This document shows, in pieces, positions 24,263 through 32,786 of a stretch of DNA of 64,000 bases. Made by a program: the position numbers and the translations under genes. The DNA is from Acidaminobacter sp. GTDB lineage: Bacteria; Bacillota; Clostridia; Peptostreptococcales; Acidaminobacteraceae. How positions within the stretch are numbered: the stretch's first letter is position 1; every line of letters starts with the position of its first letter. Under the pieces are notes generated by a model. The model was not told the origin of the DNA, searched no databases, and saw nothing but the letters and a program-made list of their open reading frames with translations. The DNA lies in the NCBI RefSeq assembly GCF_030247605.1, contig NZ_JAOTSB010000007.1, positions 62,001-126,000 on the forward strand. Reading direction: 5' to 3'.

Positions 24263-25552
24263 CTATTCCTCCAGTGCCTGACGTGGGATCGTCAGAATAA
24301 ATGCGGTGCCTTTACCCACTTCAGTTTCAATGTCAATGCGTCCGCCCAGTGTATCCAGCAAATTTTTCACATGGGAGAGCCCAATGCCCGTCGAGGCTGC
24401 CCCAGTCTCTTCGTTGTATTTCGTCGTGAAGCCAGGCGTAAAAAGCACCGGCAGCACGTAGTCCTCAATACCCTCACCTGTGTCCCGAACCATGAAACGC
24501 GCCACTTGTGCTTCCAAGTCGACATCCAGGGTCACCATAATGTCACCCTCTTTGCCGCAGGCGTCCATGGCGTTCACGATCAGGTTGTTGAGGATGGTGA
24601 ACACGCTGTGATAGTGTTTGACCTGGATCGAGTTCCCTACCTCAAGCCTGAAAGTGATGGCACTGCCCATTTCCTCCAGAATCCGCCGGGCGTTGATCTC
24701 AATGATGGACGCAATGTCCTTCAGACTCATGGCCCCGTCCTTCTCGAAATTCTTGACCAGGCTCTCAAAACCCCGCAGCACCCGGTAGTAATCCTTCTTA
24801 ATCTCGTGGACATCCCGGGCTATGGTCAGCGCCTCATCCCGCACGCCGGGATTGTCCTTGTGGGCCTCGTACAGGCCGTGACTGCGGCTCATGACGCTTT
24901 CGATCTCGCCCATGGACTTCTTCAGGTAAAACAATTCCGCCTGAATGTTGGCCATGACCGCGTTCAACTGGGCGTACCGCTTCTGGTGCTCCCGTTTCAT
25001 AATCAGAAGCTCCTGGCTTCGGTACAGGAAGTAGACAAAATAGGCTAAAATACTGCGCGCTATGCCTATGCTCACAATAAGCACGCTCAGATTCACAATA
25101 TTCGTTCCGCCTACAAGGGCTTCTATGAGGTTACAGGTTATGTCCACAACAGCCAGGGTTGCCATGGTCAAAAACGGCTGTTCTTTCCTGGACCTGAGGC
25201 GCAGCACCTTTGCCAGGATTCCAAAGGAAAGGTAGTACACGCCCGCAGGCAGGTTTTCTATGACCAAATCCAGAAACGGCAGTTCTGTCAGATACAGACG
25301 TATGGCAGTTCTGAGCACGACAATAGCGCCGGCGGATAAGGCAGCTGTCCCTATTTCAGAAGTATCCTCCCGTATAAGAAAAATCAGGCTCAGCGCCAAA
25401 ACGCCCGCAGAAAACCTGAAGGTAGACTGAAACGGGTAGAAATAGATTTGGCCAAAGAAGGCAACGACCGCCATTAACAAGAGATAGGTTCTGAGCTTAG
25501 GTTTTCGGCTCGGGATCACGGCGAGGTCCTCCTTTGGCTCCTGATTTTGCAT
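24263..25552 (-). CDS. Membrane histidine kinase, YcbA (GlnK)-like
   Basis: A 429-residue kinase with about five to six membrane segments in residues 20-180 (LLLMAVVAFFGQIYFYPF onwards). A coiled region with an atypical phospho-acceptor segment (ARDVHEIKKDYYRVLRGFES) follows, then a HATPase domain with N-box (FTILNNLIVNAMDACGKEG), G1 (VRDTGEGI) and G2 (STGIGLSHVKNLLDTLGG). Architecture and pairing with a YcbB regulator match Bacillus YcbA/GlnK. No clear ribosome site is visible. The start could be TTG at 25558 or ATG at 25552. Confidence 0.85.
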   Translation of the reverse strand: MQNQEPKEDLAVIPSRKPKLRTYLLLMAVVAFFGQIYFYPFQSTFRFSAGVLALSLIFLIREDTSEIGTAALSAGAIVVLRTAIRLYLTELPFLDLVIENLPAGVYYLSFGILAKVLRLRSRKEQPFLTMATLAVVDITCNLIEALVGGTNIVNLSVLIVSIGIARSILAYFVYFLYRSQELLIMKREHQKRYAQLNAVMANIQAELFYLKKSMGEIESVMSRSHGLYEAHKDNPGVRDEALTIARDVHEIKKDYYRVLRGFESLVKNFEKDGAMSLKDIASIIEINARRILEEMGSAITFRLEVGNSIQVKHYHSVFTILNNLIVNAMDACGKEGDIMVTLDVDLEAQVARFMVRDTGEGIEDYVLPVLFTPGFTTKYNEETGAASTGIGLSHVKNLLDTLGGRIDIETEVGKGTAFILTIPRQALEE

Positions 25553-25602
25553 TTTCAAAATAAGCGGTTATTTAAGCTGCTTTATCACTTTTCTTCTGTT
25601 AT

Positions 25603-26328
25603 TTACAAAATACACGAATCCTGAAGGAACTTCAATATTCGCAGGATGACTTGGCGGCTGGCTGGTCCATGGAGCAAGACATGGCCGGCCGGTTCGAAAT
25701 ATTCAAGGGTCACTTCAGGATTGGGATTAATGCTGCGAAGGCCTTTTTTGATCTGTTCTGCGCTTTTCCAGTGGACGGTGTCGTCATCCAGTCCCTGTAA
25801 AATGAGACTTGGGCAACTCAGCTGACCAAACCTGGACTTTGTCCTGATTTGAATGCGTTTAAACTCAAGCAGGGCTCTTAACGGGAATTTGACGGTACTT
25901 TTCATATAATAGCGCAAATGGTCAGCGCGGCTCCGCCTCCAGTCCTCTGTTAAATTGGCCATCACCCGCTTCAGATCCCAGTGTCTGACGGGAACGCTCA
26001 TGAAGATGAGTGCCGCTGGTTTATAGTTCAGTGCGAGATGCACTGCGATCAGACCTCCCGTGGAAAACCCGGCCAGAACAATGTTGTCTGATTGTTTTCT
26101 GAGGGCCTTGTAGGCTTGCTCTGCGGCATTGATCCAGTCCTCATAGGAGTGGCGTCCCATCTCTCTTCGACTGCTTCCGGACAGACCGCGGATGGTCGGC
26201 GCTGCAACCAGACAGCCCTCGGCTCTGAGGGCTTCCGCCAAGGGTTCAACCTCCCAGGGGCCGCCGCCAAAGCCATGAAGGAGGAGAACGGCCGGCGCTT
26301 GTTGAGGTGATGCATTTTTGTGTGACAT
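25603..26328 (-). CDS. Alpha/beta hydrolase (carboxylesterase/monoacylglycerol lipase-like)
   Basis: A 241-residue soluble hydrolase. HGFGGGPWEVEPLAEALRAE forms the oxyanion region, GFSTGG (~residues 93-98) the nucleophile elbow, QGLDDDTVHWKSA the acid, and EPAGHVLLHG the catalytic His. It resembles the Est30/YvaK carboxylesterase type. The substrate is not known. GGAG lies 9 bases before the ATG. Confidence 0.87.
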   Translation of the reverse strand: MSHKNASPQQAPAVLLLHGFGGGPWEVEPLAEALRAEGCLVAAPTIRGLSGSSRREMGRHSYEDWINAAEQAYKALRKQSDNIVLAGFSTGGLIAVHLALNYKPAALIFMSVPVRHWDLKRVMANLTEDWRRSRADHLRYYMKSTVKFPLRALLEFKRIQIRTKSRFGQLSCPSLILQGLDDDTVHWKSAEQIKKGLRSINPNPEVTLEYFEPAGHVLLHGPASRQVILRILKFLQDSCIL

Positions 26329-26443
26329 GCCAGACCGCTCCTTTCGATTTTTTCAGCTGTTACCATTCTACCACATTCCCCTCGAAATTCATCATCGCAG
26401 AACTCGCAGATCTGAAATTGACACAGTGATTTTGCCGAATTGA

Positions 26444-26465
26444 AGCCGGTGTCTGACACCAACTT
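26444..26465. repeat. GGTGTCTGACACC palindrome (family member 1)
   Basis: GAAG-CC-GGTGTC-T-GACACC-AA-CTTC, a near-perfect palindrome between two divergent genes. The core recurs at 45.8, 49.4 and 50.4 kb. Confidence 0.6.
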
Positions 26466-26522
26466 CTTCTCATCATTTTCATCAGATTGCCGCGTCAACT
26501 GATTACAATTTGGCTATGCCAC

Positions 26523-26550
26523 TTGATTCAGCCCACAGATGTGCTAGAAT
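26523..26550 (+). promoter_or_regulatory. Sigma-A promoter of the O-antigen-ligase-like gene
   Basis: TTGATT (26523-26528), 16-base spacer, TAGAAT (26545-26550), with TG one base upstream of the -10. A start near 26557 gives a short leader carrying GGAGATATGAT before the ATG. Confidence 0.55.
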
Positions 26551-26583
26551 CTTGAAGGGAATTCATTTGACAGGAGATATGAT

Positions 26584-27759
26584 ATGGACCGTACTTGGAT
26601 TGCACTTATATTATTCTCACCTTTTACAGCCTGGATCCCTGCCGTTGGCGCGGCCATGGCTGCCTACCGAAAGAAAATGACGATTTGGCTGACGCCAATG
26701 ACCATCGGCATAGCACTTCTTTTTAATTGGGCTCTGTTGACCGGGATCTACAATCACTCCCTCAGGGAGATTCTGGTGTCCTTTGGCATCTTATTTTATC
26801 TGGGTTGGACCATTTTTCTGCAGAACAGCGTGACGCGTACCCACCAGGTTGAGGCGCTGCTGGAAAAAGTATGGCGGCTGGGGTTGATTGCGGCGGGGTT
26901 GGGACTGGTTGAGAAACTGCTGTCCTTCTTCATGGACCTGAGTTTCATCTCGGAAATTTTTTGGAGTCCTACTTACATACCAACGCGAACCGCCTACAGA
27001 ATCTACAGCACTTTTGGCAATCCTAACGTTGCCGGGGACTGGTTCGCCGCGCTGTTCCTGATTGGACTTTTCTGGATCAGCCATTCCACCGGCGAAAAAA
27101 GAAAGACCTACATAACTGGAAGTCTTCTGTATCTGCTGGCGACACTGCTCACCGGGTCAAAAGGCGCTGTTCTGGGTCTGGAGCTCGGCCTGATTGCCTA
27201 TGGCCTCTTCAGCGGCAGCCGACTGGGGCGTCTCAGTGCCTTACTATCCTCTGCGGGGCTTCTGATCCTGGCACTGGTCATGCCTGAGGTCAACCATTTG
27301 ACCAACTCAAGATCCGCCCTATGGCTCGAAGCCATAAACCTGATTCAATTCAAACCTGTCTTTGGATGGGGACTCCTCGGATTTTTCAGACAGACTGGTG
27401 AGATCCACGCCCACAATCTCTGGCTCTCCGTGACGGTTATGCTGGGGGTCGGAGGCTTGATTGTCTCCTCAATCATTCTGTCACACAGCCTGCACCTGGC
27501 TTTCGTCCTGAAAAAAGCCGGCAATCACCTCGCACCGCTACTGACTGGACTGCTGGTGCTCATGCTGGGCCACAGTCTGTTCGACTTTACTGTCATGACA
27601 CCTCAGGGCGGCATGCTGTTTTTCAGCATAGTTGGAATCATGAGTGCCTTAGCCCTCGAGCACGAATTCTATTACAGTGTGGATCCGGAATCTATGGCCA
27701 ATTTGAAAGAGGACCTCAGATGGCAAATTGCCGGACACCCCACCAAACTGATTAAGTAA
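26584..27759 (+). CDS. O-antigen ligase/polymerase-like membrane protein
   Basis: A 391-residue polytopic protein with about ten hydrophobic segments. A Wzy_C-type motif occurs in the large loop region: FGNPNVAGDWFAALFLIGL and LATLLTGSKGAVLGLELGLI, then FGWGLLGFFRQTGEIHAHNL with the conserved H/N. These are typical of the O-antigen ligase (RfaL/WaaL)/polymerase superfamily. In a Gram-positive-type cell it would join or polymerise surface or exopolysaccharide chains. No polysaccharide gene cluster surrounds it. Confidence 0.78.
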   Translation: MDRTWIALILFSPFTAWIPAVGAAMAAYRKKMTIWLTPMTIGIALLFNWALLTGIYNHSLREILVSFGILFYLGWTIFLQNSVTRTHQVEALLEKVWRLGLIAAGLGLVEKLLSFFMDLSFISEIFWSPTYIPTRTAYRIYSTFGNPNVAGDWFAALFLIGLFWISHSTGEKRKTYITGSLLYLLATLLTGSKGAVLGLELGLIAYGLFSGSRLGRLSALLSSAGLLILALVMPEVNHLTNSRSALWLEAINLIQFKPVFGWGLLGFFRQTGEIHAHNLWLSVTVMLGVGGLIVSSIILSHSLHLAFVLKKAGNHLAPLLTGLLVLMLGHSLFDFTVMTPQGGMLFFSIVGIMSALALEHEFYYSVDPESMANLKEDLRWQIAGHPTKLIK

Positions 27760-27786
27760 GCGTTGAATAAAGTTGTTCAAACTAAA

Positions 27787-27847
27787 AAGGTGTGGAAGCG
27801 GGGGCTGGAGCTTGAGCCTATTGACCCTGCTTTCGCACCTTCTTTCA
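27787..27847 (+). terminator. Long imperfect hairpin after the ligase-like gene
   Basis: AAGGTGTGGAAGCGGGG (27787-27803) pairs with CCCTGCTTTCGCACCTT (27825-27841), followed by CTTTC. It resembles the GTGGAAG-type palindromic repeat near 50.4 kb and probably acts as terminator. Confidence 0.5.
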
Positions 27848-27866
27848 TCATCGTCAAAAAAAGTTG

Positions 27867-27895
27867 TAGGCAAATCCCAAAATCATTTCTATAAT
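27867..27895 (+). promoter_or_regulatory. Sigma-A promoter of the EamA transporter gene
   Basis: TAGGCA (27867-27872), 17-base spacer, TATAAT (27890-27895). A start near 27902 gives a leader of about 40 nt. Confidence 0.5.
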
Positions 27896-27944
27896 GGTAG
27901 AGGATGCTAATGCAGCCAATTCTTCTATAAAGGAGCACATCAAC

Positions 27945-28856
27945 ATGAATTTTCTGGGTGAATCCGCTGCCTTCGCGACGGCCATTTGCTGGACCCTGAC
28001 CGGCATCAGCTTTGAACAGGCCGGCAAGCGCGTCGGTTCCTTTGCTGTCAATTTACTGAGGTTGATTATCGCCCTGCTGATGATGACCATCTTCAACTAC
28101 ATCACCCGAGGAACGCTGATCCCCATGGACGCAACCCCCATCACCTGGCTCTGGCTCTCCATCTCCGGGCTGATTGGCTTCGTTTTAGGCGACTTGTTCC
28201 TCTTCCAATCTTACCTCTTGATTGGCGTACGCGTCGCTATGGTCATCATGGCCAGCTCACCGATTTTCGCAGCGCTGATGGGCTTCGTCATTTTTGGAGA
28301 AAGACTGACGCTTCTGAGCTTCCTAGGCATGCTCATCACCCTTCTAGGGATTGCGCTGGTCGTTTTTTTAAGGAGCAAAGGACGCGAAGATCAGGAGACA
28401 AAGAAGCTGACCTCACTCCCCCTCAGAGGACTGTTCTATGCGTTTATTGGCGCTTTTGGACAGGCATCCGGGCTTATTCTCAGCAAGCTGGGCATGGGTG
28501 CGGATTACAGTCCCCTCGCCGCGACGCAGATTCGCCTGATGGCAGGTCTTGCGGGATTCCTGGTCTTGTACGCCATAGGCAACCGCTGGTCAGAAGCGAA
28601 AGTCGCGCTGAAGAATCCCGGAGCAATGGGGTTCATTACCATGGGCGCATTCTTTGGGCCTTTCATGGGTGTTTCCTTCTCGTTGATCGCCGTCCAGTTG
28701 ACCAAAGCCGCCATAGCATCTACCATCATGGCACTGGTGCCCATCATGGTCATTCCGTTTTCCATCTATCTCTACAAGGAACGCGTCAGTTTTCGTGAAA
28801 TCTTTGGCGCCGTTTTAACCGTCACTGGTGTGGCGGTGATGGTGTTTGGGCAGTGA
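27945..28856 (+). CDS. EamA/DMT family transporter
   Basis: A 303-residue membrane protein with ten predicted helices arranged as two EamA repeats. The N-terminal repeat opens FLGESAAFATAICWTLTGIS and the second begins around residues 155-165. The end of each repeat has the conserved 'P....L......GE' pattern (SSPIFAALMGFVIFGERLTL and ALVPIMVIPFSIYLYKERVS). It is a drug/metabolite-type exporter with unknown substrate. ATG 27945 is chosen because AAAGGAG lies 9 bases upstream. An earlier in-frame ATG has no ribosome site. Confidence 0.9.
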   Translation: MNFLGESAAFATAICWTLTGISFEQAGKRVGSFAVNLLRLIIALLMMTIFNYITRGTLIPMDATPITWLWLSISGLIGFVLGDLFLFQSYLLIGVRVAMVIMASSPIFAALMGFVIFGERLTLLSFLGMLITLLGIALVVFLRSKGREDQETKKLTSLPLRGLFYAFIGAFGQASGLILSKLGMGADYSPLAATQIRLMAGLAGFLVLYAIGNRWSEAKVALKNPGAMGFITMGAFFGPFMGVSFSLIAVQLTKAAIASTIMALVPIMVIPFSIYLYKERVSFREIFGAVLTVTGVAVMVFGQ

Positions 28857-28868
28857 CCTTATAATGAG

Positions 28869-28912
28869 TAATAGCCAGCAGGCAAAATGCGCCTGCTAGC
28901 TATTATTTTTTT
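28869..28912 (+). terminator. Intrinsic terminator after the EamA gene
   Basis: TAATAGC-C-AGCAGGC, 7-base loop, GCCTGCT-A-GCTATTA followed by seven T. A strong plus-strand terminator between convergent genes. Confidence 0.9.
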
Positions 28913-28921
28913 GAAAAAAAT

Positions 28922-29620
28922 CTATGTGTTCTCAGTGCCGACTTTGAATTCGCCCGCTTCATAGCTGCAGTTTTTCACACCTTCATAACCAAACACCTTG
29001 CAGAAATAAGCCGCGACGAGCTCTGTCGTGCGCGCGTAGTCCTGAGTTTCTCCCGTCAGCATTTCCAGGGAGGTCACCCCCCGGTCCGCAATGCCGCAAG
29101 GGACAATCAGCTGAAAGTGCGACATGTTGGTATTGACGTTGAAGGCGAAGCCATGCATGGTGACGCCGCGTTTGACTGCGAGGCCAATCGCTGTAATTTT
29201 GCTGCCGTTCACCCAGACACCGGTATGGACGGGATCCTTGCCGGCTGGGATGTCGAACTCTTCCTTTAAGAGACGTATAAACAGCTGCTCCAGATTCTCA
29301 ACAAAGGTTCGGATGCCTATGCCGCCGTGCTTGATGTCAAAGATAGGGTAACCTACAATCTGGCCGGGACCGTGATAGGTAACATCTCCGCCGCGTTCGA
29401 TCTTGTGGATTTCGACGCCCTGTTCCCTGAGGTAGTCCTCGGCAAAGAGAATATGGCCATCCTCTGCGGATTTGCCCAGGGTGATGACCGGCGGGTGTTC
29501 GACGAGGATCAGCGTATCTTCAATCTCGCTCTTTTGACGTTTAGCCACCAGGTCGAGCTGAATCTGATAGGCGCTCAGGTAGTCACAGACGCCCAAATTT
29601 AGGATTTGTAGTGGTTTCAA
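28922..29620 (-). CDS. lipB: Lipoyl(octanoyl) transferase LipB
   Basis: A 232-residue enzyme that moves octanoate from acyl carrier protein to lipoyl domains. VEHPPVITLGKSAEDGHILF, ERGGDVTYHGPGQIVGYPIF, KITAIGLAVKRGVTMHGFAF and the acyl-accepting Cys in LIVPCGIADRGVTSLEML are diagnostic. TTG 29620 is the probable start, since GGAGG lies 8 bases upstream. The in-frame ATG at 29635 overlaps that ribosome site and the upstream stop codon. It is translationally linked to the preceding small monooxygenase. Confidence 0.96.
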   Translation of the reverse strand: MKPLQILNLGVCDYLSAYQIQLDLVAKRQKSEIEDTLILVEHPPVITLGKSAEDGHILFAEDYLREQGVEIHKIERGGDVTYHGPGQIVGYPIFDIKHGGIGIRTFVENLEQLFIRLLKEEFDIPAGKDPVHTGVWVNGSKITAIGLAVKRGVTMHGFAFNVNTNMSHFQLIVPCGIADRGVTSLEMLTGETQDYARTTELVAAYFCKVFGYEGVKNCSYEAGEFKVGTENT

Positions 29621-29634
29621 TGCTCTAACCTCCA

Positions 29635-29916
29635 TTACGCCAGGTTGAGGATCATCAGATCTTTGTCTGTCCTCAGCTCACCCAATTGCGGAACGTACAA
29701 TTTGAAATGCGGCGCCTGGAAGTGGGCTTCAAGATGCGCCTTGCTTTCCCAAGTCTCCACGAATACCAGCATATTTGGGTTTTTCTCATCTTCGAAAAGC
29801 GCGTAATCAATGCAGCCTTCTTCTTTGACGGTTTCTACTGTCATCTTGGCCGCAAGGGCTTTGAAGGCTTCTATATTTTCAGCTGGAACATGGTTTTTGG
29901 AAATGACTTTAATCAT
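29635..29916 (-). CDS. Antibiotic biosynthesis monooxygenase (ABM) family protein
   Basis: A 93-residue dimeric alpha+beta barrel protein of the YgiN/ABM type: KVISKNHVPAENIEAFKALA, EGCIDYALFEDEKNPNMLVF, then VETWESKAHLEAHFQAPHFK. Family members are quinol monooxygenases or simple ligand-binding proteins, and the role here is not determined. Good GGAGG upstream. Its stop overlaps the lipB ribosome site. Confidence 0.9.
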   Translation of the reverse strand: MIKVISKNHVPAENIEAFKALAAKMTVETVKEEGCIDYALFEDEKNPNMLVFVETWESKAHLEAHFQAPHFKLYVPQLGELRTDKDLMILNLA

Positions 29917-30010
29917 GTGTGTGCCTCCTCTGTAGACTCATTTAGGAGATATTATATCATTGAATAGGCTGTTAATGTGTAAACAATCTGGCATCATCCT
30001 CTTCGAATCA

Positions 30011-30067
30011 AAAAAACAAGCTGAAAGTCACCAGCGCGGTGAACTTTCAGCTTGTTTTAATTTTTTT
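30011..30067. terminator. Bidirectional intrinsic terminator
   Basis: AACAAGCTGAAAGT-CACC, short loop, GGTGA-ACTTTCAGCTTGTT, with A-tract before and T-tract after. It acts for the minus-strand 5-oxoproline operon ending at 30145. Confidence 0.85.
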
Positions 30068-30144
30068 GCAGAAGTCAGCTGCAGTGAGATGAATTCCCAC
30101 CTGATCTTAATTTATTTAATTTTCGGCCGCTTCCCCATTACCGG

Positions 30145-30936
30145 CTAAAACGCCGCAAACTCGTGATCCTGAAGATCTGTTATGAACATATAGCCAGGGG
30201 CATGCGTCAGCATGATTGGCGGTTTGGACTGCATGGCTACTGCTTGAGGCGTGACGCCGCAGGCCCAAAAGACCGGAACTTCACCAGGCTTGATTTCAAC
30301 GGCGTCGCCGAAGTCAGGCTTTGAAATGTCCTTGATCCCAATTTGCGCCGGATCGCCAATGTGTACCGGCGCGCCGTGGACCGCTGGAAAACGGGCTGTA
30401 ATCTGCGCCGCTTTAACGACCTGGTGGTAAGGGATTGGGCGCATGCTGACGACCGTAGGCCCGGAAAAAACGCCTGCAGGACGGCACTGCATATTGGTAA
30501 TGTACATAGGAACATTGCTGCCGGCCGCAATGTGGCGCACTTCAATGTTGGACTGCATGAGGGCGGCTTCGAAGCTGAAGCTGCACCCAAGGAGGAAGGC
30601 AACGAAATCGTCGCGCCATATACCGGACACATCCTCAAGTTCCTGAACATAAACGCCGTTTTCATAAACCCGGTATTTGGGAATATCACGGGCAATGTCG
30701 GAGCCCGGCGCGACTATGGCCATTTCGCGGCTGCCTACTTCTGTGACGTCAAGGATTGGACACGGTTTAGGATTCCGCTGGGCGAACAGCAGGAAGTCGT
30801 AGGCCAAATCTTTGGGCAGGACGACGAGATTGCCTTGTGCATAACCCGGGCAGAGACCTGCGGTTGGTTTGACAAACTCGCCGTTTCGGATCGCGAGCCG
30901 CATTTCTGCCGGGGTTGCGGTTTTAAGCGGTATCAA
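30145..30936 (-). CDS. ycsI: DUF1445 putative hydro-lyase (YcsI family)
   Basis: A 263-residue protein with LAIRNGEFVKPTAGLCPGYA, QGNLVVLPKDLAYDFLLFAQ, TNMQCRPAGVFSGPTVVSMR and FWACGVTPQAVAMQSKPPIM, all hallmarks of the YcsI/DUF1445 family related to mammalian D-glutamate cyclase. D-glutamate cyclase works on 5-oxo-D-proline, so placement next to 5-oxoprolinase genes is meaningful. The start is TTG (30936) with GGAGG upstream. It is the last gene of the operon. Confidence 0.9.
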   Translation of the reverse strand: MIPLKTATPAEMRLAIRNGEFVKPTAGLCPGYAQGNLVVLPKDLAYDFLLFAQRNPKPCPILDVTEVGSREMAIVAPGSDIARDIPKYRVYENGVYVQELEDVSGIWRDDFVAFLLGCSFSFEAALMQSNIEVRHIAAGSNVPMYITNMQCRPAGVFSGPTVVSMRPIPYHQVVKAAQITARFPAVHGAPVHIGDPAQIGIKDISKPDFGDAVEIKPGEVPVFWACGVTPQAVAMQSKPPIMLTHAPGYMFITDLQDHEFAAF

Positions 30937-30953
30937 GATTTAACGCCTCCTTT

Positions 30954-32033
30954 TCATACTCTAACTTCTTCGACTTTCACATCATAAACGGCACCGGCGA
31001 CGTTTAGCCGGAACAGACGTGTACTGATAATTTCGGCATTCATCGAGCTCAGTGAAACAACCGCGTCAATAGGCTGCGCCGCTGCCATCTCAGAAATCTC
31101 ACTGTAAAAGTCTTCGCGGGCCTTCAGCAGCTCATGCGCTTCCTCCAGGGAGACCCTCTTGAAGCGAATCTGATCACCTGGTTTGGATTGGGCTAAAAGC
31201 GGCAGGTCTACGGAAATGACACCGGCAATTTTTGTGTATCCCCCAGTGGTCTGGCGGTCTGCCATCATAATGATGGGTTTGCCATGACCAGGGACCTGGA
31301 CCGCACCAAAGGCAATGCCATCTGAAATTATGTCCCCGCCTTTGACATGTTCAATGGAAGGCCCCTCCAAGCGGTAGCCCATGCGGTCGCATTCATTGGT
31401 GACAGTATAAACACTGTCGAGAAAAGTCTGAAGTCCCGCGTTCGTAAAGGCATCATTCTGAGGACCCAGAACAATACGAACCGTTTTCGAAACCGAATAA
31501 ACAGGTACAAGTTCAGCAGGAATTGCCAGCATCGCAGCAGGCCTCTCAGCCTCAGCACTGCCCACCGGCACCTGATCTCCCGCTTTCAGCGCCCGACCTT
31601 CAAATCCGCCCAGAGCGGCTTTAGTGTACGTAGAGCGGCTGTTCATAACCAATGGCGTATCAATGCCTCCGGCGACGGCCAAATAGCCTCTCAGCCCAGA
31701 CTTCAGGCCTCCAAAGCTAAGGACATCCCCGGCTTGAACCTCCAGAGTCTGCCACATAGCCACAGGTGAACCGTTGATCTTAGGTCCCAGATCCGCACCG
31801 GTCAGGGCAACGCAGCCCTTAAATCCAATCTTGAGCTCAGGACCAAGCATCATCATTTCAAGTACAGCGTCTGACCTGTCATTGCCCACGAGAAGGTTCG
31901 CCGCTGCCGCCGCGAACTGGTCCATGGCGCCCGCTACAGGCACACCGAATTGCTGATAGCCATAGCGGCCAAGATCTTGAACCAGTGTCAGCATACCAGG
32001 CTTGATGACTTCAATAAATCGTCCTACTGACAT
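30954..32033 (-). CDS. pxpC: 5-oxoprolinase subunit C (KipA, biotin-dependent carboxyltransferase fold)
   Basis: A 359-residue protein. IEVIKPGMLTLVQDLGRYGY, QQFGVPVAGAMDQFAAAAAN, LLVGNDRSDAVLEMMMLGPE and ISDGIAFGAVQVPGHGKPII are typical of the KipA/PxpC/AHS2 domain. With PxpA and PxpB it performs ATP-dependent hydrolysis of 5-oxoproline to glutamate in the cytoplasm. It starts 2 bases after pxpB. Slightly longer than E. coli PxpC because of a C-terminal extension (~residues 315-359) resembling the end of carboxyltransferase domains. Confidence 0.95.
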   Translation of the reverse strand: MSVGRFIEVIKPGMLTLVQDLGRYGYQQFGVPVAGAMDQFAAAAANLLVGNDRSDAVLEMMMLGPELKIGFKGCVALTGADLGPKINGSPVAMWQTLEVQAGDVLSFGGLKSGLRGYLAVAGGIDTPLVMNSRSTYTKAALGGFEGRALKAGDQVPVGSAEAERPAAMLAIPAELVPVYSVSKTVRIVLGPQNDAFTNAGLQTFLDSVYTVTNECDRMGYRLEGPSIEHVKGGDIISDGIAFGAVQVPGHGKPIIMMADRQTTGGYTKIAGVISVDLPLLAQSKPGDQIRFKRVSLEEAHELLKAREDFYSEISEMAAAQPIDAVVSLSSMNAEIISTRLFRLNVAGAVYDVKVEEVRV

Positions 32034-32035
32034 CC

Positions 32036-32752
32036 CTACACCCTCCCCTCTGTGGTCCCACTGCGACCTTCGCGACTTAAGCGGTCAAAAGTTGCCTGGT
32101 CAATTGGGACAAAGCGGATGGATTCTCCCGCTTTCAACAAAATGGGTTCGTCGCTGAGGGGATCATATAGGGCCACGGGTGTGCGTCCAATAATCTGCCA
32201 GCCACCCGGACTGTCGATGGGATAAATCCCCGTCTGAGCGCCAGCGATGCCCACTGAGCCGCCGGCGATCTTGGTCCGCGGCGTTTCCAGCCGAGGCGTT
32301 GCGATGCGTTCATCCATACCACCCAAGTATGGGAAGCCCGGGGTAAAGCCGAGCATATAAATTCTGTAGGTTCCCGATGTGTGAATCTTAATTACCTCGT
32401 CCACCGTCAAACCGTTGTGTTTTGCCACATAGTCCAGGTCAGGGCCATAGTCTCCACCGTAGAGGGTTGGAATTTCAATGACCATCGGCTCAGGAAGCTC
32501 TATGTCATCCAGAGCGCCCAAGGTATCACGAACCTTCCCGCACAAAGCTTCATATCCAATGCGCAGCGGATCATAGTGAATCATAAGGGAACAGTAAGTG
32601 GGTGTCATTTCGACAATTCCATCCACTTTGACTTTTTCGAGGGCCAGCATCAACCCTCTGACCTTCGTGTTCAGCGCCTCGGAAATTTCGTTCCCAAAGC
32701 TGGCCACCAGGGCGAGATCGCCGGATGGCGCCAGTCGGAGCTCATTTTCCAA
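32036..32752 (-). CDS. pxpB: 5-oxoprolinase subunit B (KipI)
   Basis: A 238-residue AHS1 domain protein with LAPSGDLALVASFGNEISEA, VEMTPTYCSLMIHYDPLRIG, YMLGFTPGFPYLGGMDERIA and AGGSVGIAGAQTGIYPIDSP followed by GGWQIIGRTP. Partner of PxpC. The Bacillus homologue was first described as the KinA inhibitor KipI. The start is TTG at 32752 behind GGAGGTGAGGG. Co-transcribed with pxpC. Confidence 0.95.
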   Translation of the reverse strand: MENELRLAPSGDLALVASFGNEISEALNTKVRGLMLALEKVKVDGIVEMTPTYCSLMIHYDPLRIGYEALCGKVRDTLGALDDIELPEPMVIEIPTLYGGDYGPDLDYVAKHNGLTVDEVIKIHTSGTYRIYMLGFTPGFPYLGGMDERIATPRLETPRTKIAGGSVGIAGAQTGIYPIDSPGGWQIIGRTPVALYDPLSDEPILLKAGESIRFVPIDQATFDRLSREGRSGTTEGRV

Positions 32753-32786
32753 AAGCCCTCACCTCCATTCATTTAAACAGGTACAA

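Noticed and set aside
23957..25048. A 363-codon plus-strand frame opposite the YcbA/YcbB-like pair
   Set aside because: It is antisense to two well-supported genes, has no ribosome site, and its His-rich translation is typical of a complementary-strand artefact.
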